From contig NZ_JAYDCJ010000003.1 in the NCBI RefSeq assembly GCF_034555935.1, forward strand, positions 2,480,001 through 2,544,000: a DNA stretch of 64,000 nucleotides, in the 5' to 3' direction. This stretch comes from Marinobacter qingdaonensis. GTDB taxonomy: Bacteria > Pseudomonadota > Gammaproteobacteria > Pseudomonadales > Oleiphilaceae. Of the stretch, positions 16,738-26,531 are shown one piece after another. A program made the translations under genes and the position numbers. Below the pieces are notes generated by a model. The model ran no database searches, was not told where the DNA came from, and saw only the letters and a list, made by a program, of their open reading frames with translations. Each line of letters opens with the position of its first letter. Positions within the stretch are counted from its first letter, which is position 1.

Positions 16738-17769
16738 ATGAAGAAGTTTGTAACGCAGCGCTGGCAGAAGTGGGTCAATCAACGGGTGGCTCGGTCCGAT
16801 ACCCAGACCTTTACGCAAAAAAATATCTTCATCCTGCCAACCGGTGCCGGTGTGGTGTTCGGGATTCTGCTGCTGATCATGCTGATCACGGGGATCAACT
16901 ACCAAAACAGTCTGATCTATCTGGTCACCTTTCTGTTGGGTGCCGTGTTCGTGGGAGCCATGCATCAGACCCATCGGAATCTGGCCGGATTGCAGGTTGC
17001 CCTGGTACAGCCGGGCGAAGGCGTGGCCGGGGAGCCCATACCGTTCAAATTCCGGGCCACGGCGGACCGGGACGATGCCATCGCCATCGTAGTGTCCTGT
17101 GGGGAGGCCGAGCCAGACGCCAGTCACATCGTGGCCGGCCAGAGCAAGGATCTCAAGCTGGCGATTCCATCCGCCCATCGCGGTTACCTGCGCCCCGATC
17201 GGATTCGGGTCGAGACCCGTTTCCCGTTCGGTCTGCTCAAAGCCTGGTCGTGGGTTCGCCCGGCGTCCGCGGGCATTGTGTTTCCCCGGCCGGTGCCCGC
17301 GCCTGACGTGATCAGTGCCGTGCAGGATGGTGAAGACAGCGACAGCATTGTGCCGACCGACGGCAGTGATCACGCGGATCTACGGCCCTGGCGGGAAGGT
17401 GACATGAGCCAGCGAGTCATGTGGAAGCGTTATGCCCGCAGCGGCCAGCTTGTGGTGGCGGACTGGGAAGGCGAGCAGGGCAGTCCGCAGTGGCTGGATT
17501 TTCATGCCTTTCCCGGAGCGGACCATGAATTGAGGCTTAGCTATCTGGCATGGCTGGTGGCCGAGCGGGAGCGCAACGGTGAGCGATTCGGCCTGGTTCT
17601 GCCGGGTCAGGTGATCGAACCGGACGCCGGTCCTGGTCATGCGAGGCGCTGCCTCCGTGCCCTCGCCGTATGGGGCGAAACCCGGCCCAGGGACGCGGCG
17701 TCGGAAAAGCATGGCACCCGTCAGTTTGCCCGTAAAGATGGGCGCCCGCCTGATCGGAGAGCGTCATGA
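16738..17769 (+). CDS. DUF58 domain membrane protein
   Basis: 343 aa. Two membrane helices lie close together at about residues 35-80. The cytoplasmic C-terminal part carries the DUF58 signature DLRPWREGDMSQRVMWKRYA. DUF58 proteins normally sit between a MoxR AAA ATPase and a transglutaminase-like protein and are thought to act in assembly or processing of envelope complexes. Here the transglutaminase follows in an ATGA overlap, but no moxR gene precedes it: the upstream neighbour is the exported protein on the opposite strand. Confidence 0.9.
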   Translation: MKKFVTQRWQKWVNQRVARSDTQTFTQKNIFILPTGAGVVFGILLLIMLITGINYQNSLIYLVTFLLGAVFVGAMHQTHRNLAGLQVALVQPGEGVAGEPIPFKFRATADRDDAIAIVVSCGEAEPDASHIVAGQSKDLKLAIPSAHRGYLRPDRIRVETRFPFGLLKAWSWVRPASAGIVFPRPVPAPDVISAVQDGEDSDSIVPTDGSDHADLRPWREGDMSQRVMWKRYARSGQLVVADWEGEQGSPQWLDFHAFPGADHELRLSYLAWLVAERERNGERFGLVLPGQVIEPDAGPGHARRCLRALAVWGETRPRDAASEKHGTRQFARKDGRPPDRRAS

Positions 17770-19814
17770 TGCTGACCACGAGTGTGCAGGATTCGCTACC
17801 GTCCCGTGCCCTGATCTGGCTGGTCGCCAGTTTTGGCGTCTTGCTGATTCCGCAGCTGGAACGACTGCCGTTCTGGTTGATTGCCACCTGCTGCCTGCTG
17901 GCGGGGTGGCGCTGGCTGGCACAGCAGGGTCGGGTGCGGTTGCCCGGGCGCTGGTTGCGGTCGGCCATCATGCTGGCGTTGATTGCGGTGTATGTGGCGA
18001 CCGTGCACGGCCGGTTTACTGTCGATACGGCCGCGTCTTTCTTTGTGCTTGCGGTGGGGCTCAAATGGCTGGAGACCCGAAGTGTCCGGGATTTCTATGT
18101 GCTGTTTTTCATCCTGGCGTACTTGGGGGCCGTTAATTTCCTGTTCCAGCAGGACATTCTCTGGAGTCTGGTGAATCTGACGGCCCTGGCCCTGCTGCTC
18201 GTCGGCCTGCAGATCATCAATGCGCCGGATTTGCCCGACAGTTCCACCGCCGGCTGGCGCCGGTTGGGGATGCTGGCGGTCAAAACCCTGCCGATCGTCG
18301 CGCTGCTGTTCGTGTTCTTCCCGCGGATGGAGCCGCTGTGGAGCGTTCCGCTGGTATCCGGCCAGGCCAGAACCGGCATCAGCGACACCATGCGACCGGG
18401 GGATATTTCCAATCTGGCCCAAAGCAGCGAGCGGGCGTTTCGGGTCACCTTTGCTGGCCCCATGCCAGCGTACCCGGACCGGTATTGGCGTGGCCTGGTG
18501 CTGGACTATCTGGATGGTGAAACCTGGCGCCAGGGCGAGCGGTCGCTGCCCCGGCGGCCGGGACGGGTGGCTCGCGACGGCGGCGTTGGTGAGCTCGAAA
18601 CGGGCGAGTACGATGTCCTGCTGGAACCCACGGATCAGCGCTGGGCGTTCGCGCTGGAGAATTCCCGAGCGGTGTCCGGCAACGTGGTGGAGGCAGGCCA
18701 GGACCTGTTCCGCTTCCGCCGTCCCGCGGATTCGTCGATCCGCTACCGCCTGGCTTTTGAGTCGGACGCGGCTGAGGAGACGGAGCGCTTGACGCCGCTG
18801 CAGGAGCGTCGGTACCTGCAATTGCCGACCTCGGGAAACCCGCGCGCACGGGAGCTCGCTCGCAGTCTCCGCGGTCGTTATTCCGATGTGGAAACCGTCC
18901 AGGCCCTGCTGACCCGATTCCGGACCGAACCCTATTTTTACACGCTACGCCCACCGGCGATGCCGGACGACGGCATAGACAGTCTGCTGTTCGACAACAA
19001 GCGGGGGTTCTGCGCCCACTACGCCGGCGCCACCGCCTTCGTACTTCGGGCCGCAGGCATTCCGGCGCGGGTCGTGGTGGGCTACCAGGGCGGCGAGACC
19101 GGTGCCGGTGGCGACTACCTGATTGTGCGTCAATACGATGCCCACGCCTGGGTTGAAGTCTGGCTCCGGGGGCGGGGCTGGGTGCGCATTGACCCCACAG
19201 CCGCCATTGCGCCCAGCCGAATTGAATCCGGGTTGCGGGACGCCGTGTCGGACGAAGGCTCGTTCCTGGAAAACAACTGGGCATCCCCTCAGCGCTATGG
19301 CGACGTGGCCCTGGTGCAATGGGCAAGCCTCCAGCTGGACCGGATCAATTACCACTGGCAACGGTGGGTGGTCGGTTACCAGGGGCAGACCCAGATGAAT
19401 CTCATGCGGCAACTGCCATGGGGCCTGGGCATGAGGGAACTGGGGTACCTCACGGCGGGCATCGTCGGCGCCGGTCTGCTCATTGCGGGGCTGGTGTCGG
19501 CCTGGCGGATGCGCACCGGCGACCGCCGGGATGCCTTTGGGCGCATCCTCTCGAACTGGCATCAGTTGTGCCACCGTGCCGGTGTTCCGGTTCGCAAGGG
19601 CGAGACCCCGTCGGCCTTGGCGGCCAGGCTCGGACAGGCGCGGCCTGCCGCGGCGGAATCGGCTCGTCGTTTTGCCCGGACGGTTAACAGCCATTACTAT
19701 AGCGATGGCTCAGCCAGCGGGGAGGACCGTGAGCTGAGGCAGATGCGTCGGTTGTTGAGCCAAATGCGAAAACAACTGCGCGGCACCCACACAACCCCGG
19801 GAACAGAGTCTTGA
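17766..19814 (+). CDS. tgpA: TgpA-type membrane transglutaminase-like protease (DUF3488/transglutaminase)
   Basis: 682 aa. Five or six N-terminal membrane helices (about residues 10-195) precede a periplasmic transglutaminase core, and one further helix lies near 558-580. The triad is visible: Cys416 in GFCAHYA, His460 in DAHAW and Asp476 in RIDPT. In P. aeruginosa TgpA is essential and its periplasmic domain has transglutaminase activity; the physiological substrate is not settled. It overlaps the DUF58 gene by 4 bp and the holB start by 4 bp, so it is translationally coupled on both sides. Confidence 0.92.
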   Translation: MMLTTSVQDSLPSRALIWLVASFGVLLIPQLERLPFWLIATCCLLAGWRWLAQQGRVRLPGRWLRSAIMLALIAVYVATVHGRFTVDTAASFFVLAVGLKWLETRSVRDFYVLFFILAYLGAVNFLFQQDILWSLVNLTALALLLVGLQIINAPDLPDSSTAGWRRLGMLAVKTLPIVALLFVFFPRMEPLWSVPLVSGQARTGISDTMRPGDISNLAQSSERAFRVTFAGPMPAYPDRYWRGLVLDYLDGETWRQGERSLPRRPGRVARDGGVGELETGEYDVLLEPTDQRWAFALENSRAVSGNVVEAGQDLFRFRRPADSSIRYRLAFESDAAEETERLTPLQERRYLQLPTSGNPRARELARSLRGRYSDVETVQALLTRFRTEPYFYTLRPPAMPDDGIDSLLFDNKRGFCAHYAGATAFVLRAAGIPARVVVGYQGGETGAGGDYLIVRQYDAHAWVEVWLRGRGWVRIDPTAAIAPSRIESGLRDAVSDEGSFLENNWASPQRYGDVALVQWASLQLDRINYHWQRWVVGYQGQTQMNLMRQLPWGLGMRELGYLTAGIVGAGLLIAGLVSAWRMRTGDRRDAFGRILSNWHQLCHRAGVPVRKGETPSALAARLGQARPAAAESARRFARTVNSHYYSDGSASGEDRELRQMRRLLSQMRKQLRGTHTTPGTES

Positions 19815-20842
19815 CCCCAACCACCGCGACAATGGCCTGGCACCAGGCCGCCTGGTCGACCATCCAGAACCGCTTGGCGGCGGACCGGTTGCCCCACGCC
19901 CTGATCATCACCGGCGAACGTGGCGTTGGTAAGCGCCACTGGGCGGAATCCGTCGCGGGCCTGCTGGTGTGTGACGCCCCGGAGAATCTCGATGCGGGAG
20001 CGCCAGAAGCGTGCGGCCGATGCAAGCAATGCGAGCTGGTGCGCGCGGCGAGTCATCCGGATATCCGGGTGTACGCTCCGGAAAAGTCCAGGATGGTCAA
20101 GGTCGACCAGATTCGGGCCCTGTCGGGCTTTGCAGTCGCCTCGCCTCAGGTGGCCCGGCGCAAAGTCGCGATCATCGACCGGGCGGATCAGCTCAACATC
20201 AACGCCGCCAACGCTCTGCTCAAGACCCTGGAAGAGCCGCAGCCGGACGTTACGTTGTTGCTGCTTCAGGAAGCGGGGCGACCGGTATTGCCAACCATAC
20301 GCTCCCGGTGCCAGGCCATGACCTTGCCGAACCCGACGGCCGAGGTCGCCAACGAGTGGTTGGCGCAGCAGGTCTTGACGATGGAGGAGGGCTCGCGGCC
20401 CGAGGCGACGGTACTGGCGAAAGCCCTGATGTTGGCCGGCAACGCTCCCAGGCTGGCGCTGGAGTACGCGACCGGTGATTTCATCGGGTTGCGGGATCAG
20501 GCTTTTGACGGGTTCAAGCAATTCATGAAGAACCAGATTCCGGTGGCCGAAGCGGCCAAGGCCTTCAAGGCGCTGGGCCTGGAGGACAGTCTCTGGCTGT
20601 TCGAGAGCTGGGCCGCCGATCTGGCCCGGATCGGCGCTGGCGGTGCCCCGGTCGATGCCGAGGCAGAGGACATGCTGGGCTTTCTGGCCAGATCCAACCC
20701 GGTCTGGAAAGCCCACGAATTGCTCGATATGGTTCGGGAGGCCAGGGCGGCCGGAGTCTACAACGCCAACCCGGAGCTGGAGGCTGCCCGACTGCTGATG
20801 GCCTGGCAGCAACTGATGCCAACTCGGCGCCGGGCCGGATAA
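19811..20842 (+). CDS. holB: DNA polymerase III subunit delta'
   Basis: Clamp-loader subunit, 343 aa. The N-terminal AAA+ fold keeps a P-loop-like GERGVGKRHW. The zinc-binding CGRCKQC cluster follows, then AIIDRADQLNINAANALLKTLEEP, the family's most conserved block. The sensor and hinge LQEAGRPVLPTIRSRCQ is present. The start is TTG inside the tgpA stop (TTGA); an in-frame ATG at 19832 lacks a Shine-Dalgarno. In Pseudomonas holB follows tmk and precedes pilZ; here pilZ is retained downstream but the upstream neighbour is tgpA. Confidence 0.94.
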   Translation: MTPTTATMAWHQAAWSTIQNRLAADRLPHALIITGERGVGKRHWAESVAGLLVCDAPENLDAGAPEACGRCKQCELVRAASHPDIRVYAPEKSRMVKVDQIRALSGFAVASPQVARRKVAIIDRADQLNINAANALLKTLEEPQPDVTLLLLQEAGRPVLPTIRSRCQAMTLPNPTAEVANEWLAQQVLTMEEGSRPEATVLAKALMLAGNAPRLALEYATGDFIGLRDQAFDGFKQFMKNQIPVAEAAKAFKALGLEDSLWLFESWAADLARIGAGGAPVDAEAEDMLGFLARSNPVWKAHELLDMVREARAAGVYNANPELEAARLLMAWQQLMPTRRRAG

Positions 20843-20854
20843 CGACGTCGGGCA

Positions 20855-20885
20855 TTGCACTTTTCCCTTGAACAACTGCTATGAT
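20855..20885 (+). promoter_or_regulatory. Extended -10 promoter ahead of pilZ
   Basis: TGC-TATGAT (20877-20885) is an extended -10 element. TTGCAC at 20855 is a possible -35, although the 19-bp spacing is long; extended -10 promoters tolerate a weak -35. Confidence 0.5.
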
Positions 20886-20955
20886 TGCGGAATGACAGGG
20901 ATTTTCCCTCCCTGAACCAATCTTACAAAGAGCCAACACAAGAAAGGTGTCAGTT

Positions 20956-21306
20956 ATGGGTCCCGGATTTGGTGCACGCAGCGGCATACTCACCCTCACC
21001 ATCAAGGACAAGGCGGTACTCTACGCCGCGTACATGCCGTATATCCGCCAGGGCGGCCTGTTCATCCCAACCCAGAAGCAATATCAGCTCGGGGACGAGG
21101 TGTTTCTGCTGCTGAACCTCATGGATGAGCCGGAGAAAATCCCAGTCGCCGGCAAGGTTATCTGGATCACGCCCAAAGGCGCCCAGGGCAATCGCGCCGC
21201 TGGTATTGGCGTCCAGTTCAATGGCGACGACGAGACTGCCCGCACCAAGATCGAATCATACCTTGCAGGGTCCCTGAGCTCGGATCGCCCCACCCATACC
21301 ATGTGA
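20956..21306 (+). CDS. pilZ: PilZ, type IV pilus biogenesis protein
   Basis: 116 aa, the canonical small PilZ protein of type IV pili. GILTLTIKDKAVLYAAYMP and LLLNLMDEPEKIPVAGKVIW are near-invariant blocks. This subgroup lacks the RxxxR/DxSxxG c-di-GMP motif and acts through PilB and FimX contacts in Xanthomonas and Pseudomonas. ATG at 20956 fits the AAAGG spacing; a GTG three codons upstream (20947) overlaps that Shine-Dalgarno. The holB-pilZ order is conserved in Pseudomonas. Confidence 0.94.
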   Translation: MGPGFGARSGILTLTIKDKAVLYAAYMPYIRQGGLFIPTQKQYQLGDEVFLLLNLMDEPEKIPVAGKVIWITPKGAQGNRAAGIGVQFNGDDETARTKIESYLAGSLSSDRPTHTM

Positions 21307-21319
21307 GGGCCACCGTTGC

Positions 21320-22243
21320 ATGAATGACATTGCCGAAGCACCAACCTCATCGCCGGTCCGGTCGGCCCAGTACCAGGAGGCCGACTGGCCCCTGCGCTAC
21401 ATCTCCCTGTCCGGTCTGACCTGGAAGGCCGGGAATTCTGCGACCGGGACACCGCCGGTGGTCATGCTCCACGGCTGGCTCGACAACAGCCTGACCTTTG
21501 TCCGGCTGGCGCCGGAGCTGGCTCGACAAACCACGGTCCACGCCATTGATATGGCCGGTCACGGCCACTCCGGTCATCGCCCCGCCGGCCAGAATTACCT
21601 GCTCATGGATTACGTGGCGGACCTGGCGGAGCTGCTCGACACCCATCTGCTGACCGGGGAGGACGATCAGGTTGATCTGGTCGGACACTCGCTGGGCGGT
21701 ATTGTCTGTGCGCTCTATGCCGCGGCCTTTCCGGAGCGGGTGCGCAGGCTGGTCATGATCGACAGCCTGGGCGCGCTCAGCCGGCCGGCGGAGGACACCA
21801 TTCCCCAGCTTCGTCGGGCAATCAACAAGCGCCTGGCCGGGTCCGGCCGGCAAACCATTTATCCCAATCTGGAAACCGCCGCCAAGGCTCGCGAGGGCGG
21901 GCTCAGTCCCCTGAGTCCGGAAGCGGCCCTGACGCTGACGCCGCGAAACATGAAGCCCGAAGGTGAGGGCTTGGTCTGGCGCACTGACCCCCGGTTACGG
22001 CATCCCACGCCGATGATGATGGGCGAAGAACAGGTCATCGCGTCATTGAAAGCAATCGCTACGCCCACCCTGTTCGTACGAGCTCAAGAGGGCCTGCTGG
22101 CTGCCCGCAAGGGTATCGACCTCCGTCGGGAGGTGATCCAGAACCTGCGGGTGGCGGACGTCCCGGGTGGTCACCACTGTCATCTGGACGGCGATACCGC
22201 GCCTGTGACCCTGGCTGTCAAACAATTCCTGACCAATGAGTAG
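21320..22243 (+). CDS. Alpha/beta hydrolase
   Basis: 307 aa cytoplasmic hydrolase. The oxyanion region VMLHGWLDNS and nucleophile elbow GHSLGG are clear. DMAGHGHSGHRP is typical of serine esterases and haloalkane-dehalogenase-like folds. A His near the C-terminus in VPGGHHCHLDG would complete the triad. The substrate cannot be told from sequence. It follows pilZ by 13 bp and overlaps the next gene by 8 bp, so it belongs to the same run of genes. Confidence 0.88.
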   Translation: MNDIAEAPTSSPVRSAQYQEADWPLRYISLSGLTWKAGNSATGTPPVVMLHGWLDNSLTFVRLAPELARQTTVHAIDMAGHGHSGHRPAGQNYLLMDYVADLAELLDTHLLTGEDDQVDLVGHSLGGIVCALYAAAFPERVRRLVMIDSLGALSRPAEDTIPQLRRAINKRLAGSGRQTIYPNLETAAKAREGGLSPLSPEAALTLTPRNMKPEGEGLVWRTDPRLRHPTPMMMGEEQVIASLKAIATPTLFVRAQEGLLAARKGIDLRREVIQNLRVADVPGGHHCHLDGDTAPVTLAVKQFLTNE

Positions 22244-23147
22244 TACTTTGCAAAAGTTCTTCCTGACCGTTTGTGTAATGCTGTTTACCGCTTTCCTGCC
22301 GGGAAAACCCTGGGCGGCGGTGCCTTCTGCGTTCCCCGAGGCGTTTGCGCAATCCACCCTGGAAACCTCCACCCGCATCGAGTCCTCGGGCCACCTCGTG
22401 TTGTTCAGCCCGGTCCGAGAGGTTAATAACCAGATTCGCTCGGAAACGATGGCTCGATTGCCGGTAAGCGGTGAGGGGCGGCTGTATCAGGTGGACCGGG
22501 ATTCCAGTCGTCAGAAGGCGAGGGATCATTACCTGAGGCTCCTGCAGGCCAGGGGTGCGCAGGTGCTGTTTGAGTGCAGCAGCATTGCCTGCGGTCGCAG
22601 TAATGTCTGGGCCAACAAGATCTTCGGGCAGCGGGTGCTGTACGGTCGCGACGCCACCCAGGACTACCTGGTGGCCGGGAGTACCGCGGCAGACGGCAGT
22701 CGCTGGTTGACCCTTGTCTACACGGTCACCCGGGGTAATCTCAGGGAATACGTCTGGATTGAGCATCTGGCGGTGGGCAGTGGCGCCACAGTGCCGGGTC
22801 TGGGCAGCGCCGAGAGTCGCGTCAAGGGGCCGGTGGTGGTGCCTTGGCAAGGGGGCATTACCTTTCGGTTTGACTGGTCCGCGACAGACCGGCGCCGGAT
22901 ATCGGAGTGGGCATCGGCCGAGGGTGCAACGGTGGTGCTGACCGCCTTTGCGGCCCTGGGTGGTGACGAAAGTTTCCAGGACGCCATGTCCCGGGCGGGC
23001 GAGGCCGCAGCATCGCTGTCGGAAGTGCTCGCCAAGACCGGGGTGTCGGCTGGGCAGCAGGAGGTCATCGTGGTGGGACCGGCGATCCCTCTGAGCGACC
23101 CGAACCGGCAGGGCGACCGGGTTGAAATTACGGTAATCACAAGGTGA
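22236..23147 (+). CDS. DUF4892 domain exported protein
   Basis: 303 aa. A signal peptide lies within the first ~29 residues (cleavage near PWAA). The body shows the DUF4892 pattern: SRQKARDHYLRLLQARGA, ECSSIACGRSNVWANKIFG and QDYLVAG. The two cysteines in ECSSIACGRS could form a disulfide. The C-terminus ends DRVEITVITR, reminiscent of the last strand of OmpA-like peptidoglycan-binding domains, but the rest of that domain is not convincing. The role is unknown, probably periplasmic or outer membrane. It overlaps both neighbours. Confidence 0.82.
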   Translation: MSSTLQKFFLTVCVMLFTAFLPGKPWAAVPSAFPEAFAQSTLETSTRIESSGHLVLFSPVREVNNQIRSETMARLPVSGEGRLYQVDRDSSRQKARDHYLRLLQARGAQVLFECSSIACGRSNVWANKIFGQRVLYGRDATQDYLVAGSTAADGSRWLTLVYTVTRGNLREYVWIEHLAVGSGATVPGLGSAESRVKGPVVVPWQGGITFRFDWSATDRRRISEWASAEGATVVLTAFAALGGDESFQDAMSRAGEAAASLSEVLAKTGVSAGQQEVIVVGPAIPLSDPNRQGDRVEITVITR

Positions 23148-24358
23148 CGGACATGGCAGCATCGGCCGGCGACGAGGGACCGGGCTCGGAAAAAACGGTG
23201 GAATCCGGTACCGAAGACGGAGCCTCTACCGTCATGAAAAGCTCGGACGTGTCGGCCACCTCGGTCGAATCCTCCGAGCAGCAGACCCAGCCAGCCAAGC
23301 GGCGAAAAACCGTAGCACTTACCCTGGGCAGCGGTGGCGCCCGGGGCTACGCCCACATCGGCGCCATTGAGGTGCTGGTGGAGCGGGGCTACGACATCAT
23401 CGCCATTTCCGGCTGTTCCATGGGCGCCCTGATCGGTGGCATGTTTGCCGCGGGCAAGATGCAGGAATACAAGGATTGGGTGACCGGGCTGGGCCAGTTC
23501 GACGTCCTCAAGCTGTTGGATGTAACCTTCAATTCGGTCGGGGCCATCCGGGGTGAAAAGATCTTCTCCGTGGTTCGGGAAATGCTGGGCGACATCCGCA
23601 TCGAGAATCTGCCACTGGCGTACACGGCCGTTGCCACGGACCTGTTGGCCCACAAGGAGATCTGGTTCCAGGAGGGTCCCCTTGATCAGGCCATTCGCGC
23701 TTCGGTGGCCATTCCCAGCGTGGTCACCCCGTTGGTGCTGAACGGTCGGGTGTTGGTGGACGGGGCCTTGTTGAACCCGCTGCCGATCATTCCCACCATC
23801 TCTTCCCACGCCGACATCATTGTCGCGGTAAACCTCAGTGGCGAAGACGAACGCACCCAGCGCATTCCCGACGCCGCCTTCAGCCCGGAGGCCGAGGGTG
23901 GTGACATGGAGGAGTGGGTGGACACCATCCGGGACAAGGCTTCCCGTTGGTTCGATTGGGACACCATCAAGTCCCTGGCGGCGCGCAAGCCCGACACCGA
24001 GGAAACACCCCAGGACAAGATTTCCCGGGAAATGAACAAAAAGGACCAGAAGGCGGAGGCGGCCAAGCCCTCCGCGAAAAGTGCCCAGGAGGAGCATGAA
24101 ACCATCGACTGGGACAAGCTGGGCATAGGCAAGTTCGACGTCATGAACCTGACTGTGGAAACCATGCAAAGCGCGCTGGTGCAGTACAAGCTGGCGGGAT
24201 ACCCGCCGGATTTGTTGGTCAATGTTCCCAAGAATGCCTGTCGAAGTTACGACTACCACAAGGCACCGGAGTTGATACAGCTCGGTCGTGAGCGCATGTC
24301 CCTGGCTCTGGACAAGTTTGAAACCAATCGCAACAGCTCAGGCCCTCTGGCGATTTAA
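23144..24358 (+). CDS. RssA-type patatin-like phospholipase
   Basis: 404 aa. The core matches RssA/NTE-like patatins: oxyanion loop LGSGGARGYAHIG, nucleophile GCSMG with Ser92, and dyad Asp206 in VDGAL. An N-terminal extension (about residues 1-55) is acidic and Ser/Thr-rich. A highly charged linker at about 240-320, rich in Lys/Glu, separates the core from a conserved C-terminal helix. The start GTG overlaps the DUF4892 stop; an ATG three codons later is an alternative. The enzyme is cytoplasmic, with no signal peptide. This is the second patatin in the window; the other is of the DUF3336 class. Confidence 0.88.
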   Translation: MTDMAASAGDEGPGSEKTVESGTEDGASTVMKSSDVSATSVESSEQQTQPAKRRKTVALTLGSGGARGYAHIGAIEVLVERGYDIIAISGCSMGALIGGMFAAGKMQEYKDWVTGLGQFDVLKLLDVTFNSVGAIRGEKIFSVVREMLGDIRIENLPLAYTAVATDLLAHKEIWFQEGPLDQAIRASVAIPSVVTPLVLNGRVLVDGALLNPLPIIPTISSHADIIVAVNLSGEDERTQRIPDAAFSPEAEGGDMEEWVDTIRDKASRWFDWDTIKSLAARKPDTEETPQDKISREMNKKDQKAEAAKPSAKSAQEEHETIDWDKLGIGKFDVMNLTVETMQSALVQYKLAGYPPDLLVNVPKNACRSYDYHKAPELIQLGRERMSLALDKFETNRNSSGPLAI

Positions 24359-24413
24359 TCGCCTCTCTGGTGCGCTGTGGTCACAGGAGCTGCAGGCTGG
24401 CAAGTATTCAGCG

Positions 24414-24419
24414 TATAAT
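24414..24419 (+). promoter_or_regulatory. Consensus -10 box ahead of prmB
   Basis: A perfect TATAAT lies 36 bp before the prmB GTG. No good -35 is found at 16-18 bp spacing. Confidence 0.4.
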
Positions 24420-24454
24420 GCCGCGCTGACATTTGCGCCACAGGATCCAGATTC

Positions 24455-25357
24455 GTGACCAGCCCAATTGATGATCTCCACACCGTCCGTGACTTCCTCC
24501 GGTATGCGTCGTCCCAATTCGCCGCCTCGGAACTGTACTTCGGTCATGGCACGGACAATGTCTGGGACGAGGCGGTTCAACTGGTGATGCGGACCCTGAA
24601 CCTGCCGCTGGAGAACAACACGCTGTTTCTCGATGCCCGTTTGGTCCGGGAGGAGCGTCAGACCATCCTGGAGCGGATCAAGCGCCGGATCAGTGAGCGC
24701 GTGCCCCTGGCGTATCTGCTCAAGGAAGCCTGGTTCATGGGCATGCCGTTCCACGTTGACGAACGGGTCCTGGTCCCCCGTTCGCCAATTGGGGAGCTGC
24801 TGGAAAACGGTCTGCAGCCGTGGCTGGGTGACACACCGGTCAATCGGATTCTGGATCTGTGCACCGGCAGCGGCTGCATCGGTATCGGGGCGGCGTCGGT
24901 CTTCGACGAAGCGGAAGTGGTGTTGTCCGACATCTCCGCGGAGGCGCTCGAGGTGGCGCAATCGAACATCGCCTATCACGGGGTCGAGGATCGGGTGCGG
25001 GCGGTGCGCTCGGATCTGTTTGAGAATATCGAGGGTCAGTTTGACGTCATCCTGAGCAATCCGCCGTACGTGGACGCGGAAGACCTCGCCGGGATGCCGC
25101 AGGAATACCGCCACGAGCCCGAACTCGGGCTGGCGGCCGGGGCGGACGGGCTGGATCTGGCCCACCGGATTTTGACCGGCGCGCTGGAGCATCTGAGCCC
25201 TGAGGGCCTGCTGATCGTCGAAGTCGGGAACAGCTGGGTGGCCCTGGACGAGGCCTATCCGGATTTGCCGCTGACCTGGCTGGACTTTGAAAACGGTGGT
25301 AGCGGAGTGTTCCTGGTGACCGCCGAAGCGCTTCGGGCGTGGCATCAAAAGACGTAA
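24455..25357 (+). CDS. prmB: Ribosomal protein L3 N5-glutamine methyltransferase
   Basis: Methylates the Gln side chain of ribosomal protein uL3 with SAM. The SAM-binding motif is ILDLCTGSGCIGI. The glutamine-methylating NPPY motif begins at Asn202 (SNPPYVDAEDLAGMPQEYRH). An N-terminal helical domain of about 100 residues contains LVPRSPIGEL. At 300 aa it has the usual PrmB length. The start is GTG. It sits directly before aroC (37 bp), the standard prmB-aroC pair that separates PrmB from its paralogue PrmC. Confidence 0.94.
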   Translation: MTSPIDDLHTVRDFLRYASSQFAASELYFGHGTDNVWDEAVQLVMRTLNLPLENNTLFLDARLVREERQTILERIKRRISERVPLAYLLKEAWFMGMPFHVDERVLVPRSPIGELLENGLQPWLGDTPVNRILDLCTGSGCIGIGAASVFDEAEVVLSDISAEALEVAQSNIAYHGVEDRVRAVRSDLFENIEGQFDVILSNPPYVDAEDLAGMPQEYRHEPELGLAAGADGLDLAHRILTGALEHLSPEGLLIVEVGNSWVALDEAYPDLPLTWLDFENGGSGVFLVTAEALRAWHQKT

Positions 25358-25394
25358 ACTGCTTTCTTAAAAAACTTGGATAAAGTGCTGAATC

Positions 25395-26489
25395 ATGTCG
25401 GGAAATACCATAGGAAAACTGTTCACCGTTACCACCTTTGGTGAGAGCCATGGCGCCGCCCTCGGCTGCATCATCGACGGGTGCCCACCGGGACTCGAGC
25501 TCTCCGAAGCGGACATGCAGCGCGACCTGGATCGGCGTAAGCCCGGCACCTCGCGTCACACCACTCAGCGACGGGAGGCGGACGAGGTGCGGATTCTGTC
25601 CGGTGTGTTCGAGGGCAAGACCACCGGCACGCCCATTGGCCTGTTGATTGAAAACACCGACCAGCGCTCCAAGGACTACTCGAAGATTGCGGAGCAGTTC
25701 CGGCCGGCCCACGCCGACTACACCTACATGCACAAATACGGCTTCCGGGACTACCGTGGTGGGGGCCGTTCCTCGGCCCGCGAAACTGCGATGCGGGTAG
25801 CCGCCGGTGCGGTGGCTCGCAAATTCCTGGAACAGCGCTTGGGCATCACCATCCGCGGCTACCTGTCCCAGCTGGGCCCGATCAAGGTCGAGAAACTGGA
25901 CTGGGACCAGGTGCATCAGAATCCGTTCTTCTGTCCGGACCCGGACAAGGTCGCGGAGATGGAAGCCTACATGGATGCCCTGCGCAAAGAAGGGGATTCC
26001 ATTGGCGCCCGGATCAACGTGGTTGCCGACGGCGTGCCACCCGGTTGGGGTGAGCCGGTGTTTGACCGCTTTGATGCCGATCTGGCCCACGCCCTGATGA
26101 GCATCAACGCCGTCAAGGGTGTGGAAGTGGGCGCCGGTTTCGACAGTGTCGAGCAGAAGGGCACCGAGCACCGGGACGAGATGACGCCGGACGGGTTCCT
26201 GTCCAACAACGCCGGGGGCGTGCTGGGCGGCATTACCTCGGGACAGCCCATTGCCGCCAGCATTGCCCTCAAGCCGACCTCCAGTCTGCGTTTGCCGGGG
26301 CGGGGCATTGATGTCCATGGCAATCCGGTGGAGGTGATCACCACGGGTCGTCACGACCCCTGTGTCGGCATTCGGGCAACGCCGATTGCGGAAGCGATGA
26401 TGGCCATCGTGCTGATGGATCATTACCTCCGTCACCGGGGCCAGAACGCGGATGTATCGGTAACCACGCCGGTGCTCGGCCAGCTGTAA
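25395..26489 (+). CDS. aroC: Chorismate synthase
   Basis: Converts EPSP to chorismate with reduced FMN. The three family signatures are visible: [14 protein letters not shown] near the start, [20 protein letters not shown] in the middle, and [17 protein letters not shown] near the end. At 364 aa it is standard length. It lies downstream of prmB. Products feed the trp, pab and aromatic routes represented elsewhere in the window. Confidence 0.97.
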   Translation: MSGNTIGKLFTVTTFGESHGAALGCIIDGCPPGLELSEADMQRDLDRRKPGTSRHTTQRREADEVRILSGVFEGKTTGTPIGLLIENTDQRSKDYSKIAEQFRPAHADYTYMHKYGFRDYRGGGRSSARETAMRVAAGAVARKFLEQRLGITIRGYLSQLGPIKVEKLDWDQVHQNPFFCPDPDKVAEMEAYMDALRKEGDSIGARINVVADGVPPGWGEPVFDRFDADLAHALMSINAVKGVEVGAGFDSVEQKGTEHRDEMTPDGFLSNNAGGVLGGITSGQPIAASIALKPTSSLRLPGRGIDVHGNPVEVITTGRHDPCVGIRATPIAEAMMAIVLMDHYLRHRGQNADVSVTTPVLGQL

Positions 26490-26531
26490 CGGTGGCACCG
26501 AGACCTGACTTTCCCGGCTGAGGGGTCTGTT

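Noticed and set aside
16510..17373. Upstream extension of the exported protein ending at 15892
   Set aside because: The frame is open but antisense to the DUF58 gene; the signal peptide and ribosome site fix the start at 16509.
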